This document shows, one piece after another, positions 63,239 through 64,000 of a DNA stretch of 64,000 nucleotides. The stretch's first letter is position 1. Every line of letters begins with the position of its first letter. A program made the translations under genes and the position numbers. The notes under the pieces are model-generated. The model searched no databases. It had not been told where the DNA came from and saw only the letters and a list, made by a program, of their open reading frames with translations. This stretch comes from Seonamhaeicola algicola. Its GTDB lineage: Bacteria > Bacteroidota > Bacteroidia > Flavobacteriales > Flavobacteriaceae. The stretch spans positions 124,001 to 188,000 of the forward strand of contig NZ_VOSC01000007.1 of assembly GCF_007997385.1 (NCBI RefSeq), given 5' to 3'.

Positions 63239-64000
63239 AAACTAACTTCCTAAAACACCAAGCGCAAACCTCACCGCACCCTTTAGCCATGGAAGTTTCA
63301 CATGCAAAAGGCTCGTACATTTACAATACCCAAAATAAAGAGTTCCTAGATTTTGTTGCAGGTGTTTCAGCTACACCTCTAGGGCATAACCACCCAAAAG
63401 TTATTAACGCTATTAAACAGCAATTAAACAAGTACTTACACGTAATGGTTTATGGTGAATATATACAAGCACCAACTGTACAATTAACAAAACTATTAGC
63501 TGATAACCTACCTAACTCCTTAAATAAAACCTACTTAACAAATTCTGGTACCGAAGCTATTGAAGGTGCTTTAAAACTAGCCAAACGTGCAACAGGCAGA
63601 AGCCAAATTATTGCAGCAAACAATGCCTACCACGGCAACACCATGGGTTCAATGAGTGTTATGGGTTATGAAGAACGTAAACAAGCATTTAGGCCATTAT
63701 TACCCGATGTTTCATTTATAAATTTTAATTCTGAAAAAGATTTAGAACAAATTACTACTAAAACGGCCTGTGTAATTTTAGAAACCGTTCAAGGAGGTGC
63801 AGGTTTTATTGAACCTGAAAATAATTATTTAGCAAAGGTTAGAAAAAAATGTGATGCTGTTGGAGCTTTACTAATTTTAGACGAAATACAACCCGGAATT
63901 GGTAGAACAGGAAAACTATTTGGTTTTGAGCATTACAACTGTATTCCAGATATTTTAGTTACAGGAAAAGCACTTGGAGGCGGCATGCCTATAGGCGCAT
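63235..64000 (+). CDS. Class III PLP-dependent aminotransferase (partial, runs off the window end)
   Basis: An open frame from TTG 63235 to the window end (255 complete codons, no stop). The N-terminus KTNFLKHQAQTSPHPLAMEV is typical of Bacteroidota members of the acetylornithine/4-aminobutyrate-type class III family. Seen motifs are LDFVAGVSATPLGHNHPK, YLTNSGTEAIEGALKLAKRATG, the Asp of LLILDEIQPGIGRTG and the likely PLP Lys in VTGKALGGG. An ATG only occurs at 63289, inside the conserved N-terminus, so TTG is preferred. TTG overlaps the TGA stop of the OstA-like gene by two bases, suggesting coupled translation. The amino donor and keto acceptor cannot be told. Confidence 0.88.
   Translation, partial: MKTNFLKHQAQTSPHPLAMEVSHAKGSYIYNTQNKEFLDFVAGVSATPLGHNHPKVINAIKQQLNKYLHVMVYGEYIQAPTVQLTKLLADNLPNSLNKTYLTNSGTEAIEGALKLAKRATGRSQIIAANNAYHGNTMGSMSVMGYEERKQAFRPLLPDVSFINFNSEKDLEQITTKTACVILETVQGGAGFIEPENNYLAKVRKKCDAVGALLILDEIQPGIGRTGKLFGFEHYNCIPDILVTGKALGGGMPIGA

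Overview
The window looks like a chromosomal segment of a marine Bacteroidota, most likely Flavobacteriaceae. Supporting signs are strongly AT-rich DNA, SusC/SusD pairs, a hybrid two-component system, type IX secretion (T9SS) C-terminal sorting domains, lipoproteins with Bacteroidota-type lipoboxes, and promoters matching the Bacteroidota pattern TTTG-N19/21-TANNTTTG. I see no rRNA, tRNA, insertion sequence, phage gene, integron or CRISPR array, and no gene-free stretch longer than 300 bases. The longest gaps are about 275 bases.

Region 1 (1-28343) is a polysaccharide utilization locus. It starts after the tail of a LacI-type regulator. On the minus strand it carries a GH2 beta-galactosidase-like enzyme, four S1-type sulfatases, a GH29 enzyme, a large secreted Asp-box (BNR) propeller protein with a T9SS tail, a surface glycan-binding-type lipoprotein, SusD, SusC and a 1404-residue hybrid two-component regulator. 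A second GH29 gene is divergent on the plus strand. The set fits a sulfated polymer containing L-fucose or L-galactose and beta-galactose, such as a fucose-containing sulfated polysaccharide or a porphyran-like galactan. No known endo-acting depolymerase is recognisable. I found a repeated regulatory architecture upstream of SusC and both GH29 genes: two CATAT(C/G)T-like half-sites exactly 21 bp apart, then exactly 23 nt, then a NANNTTTG -7 element. A degenerate fourth copy precedes one sulfatase. This probably marks the binding sites of the local hybrid regulator.

Region 2 (28344-38977) holds two tandem paralogous T9SS proteins of 1087 and about 2290 residues with LamG-type lectin domains. 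The longer one adds MAM-like and choice-of-anchor-D-like modules. The two genes share a conserved promoter block.

Region 3 (39044-53155) is housekeeping: hisS, a small conserved protein, a lipoprotein glycerophosphodiesterase, an Oar-like TonB-dependent receptor, the rpsF-rpsR-rplI ribosomal operon, a LytTR response regulator, priA, a YihY/BrkB membrane protein, nadC, rlmH, hpf and a single-domain response regulator.

Region 4 (53165-64000) has a four-PAS sensor kinase paired with that regulator. It then runs on the plus strand through rdgB, a RelA/SpoT homologue, a Fur-family regulator, purA, an OstA/LptA-like exported protein with a TTG start, and a truncated class III aminotransferase whose TTG start overlaps the preceding stop.
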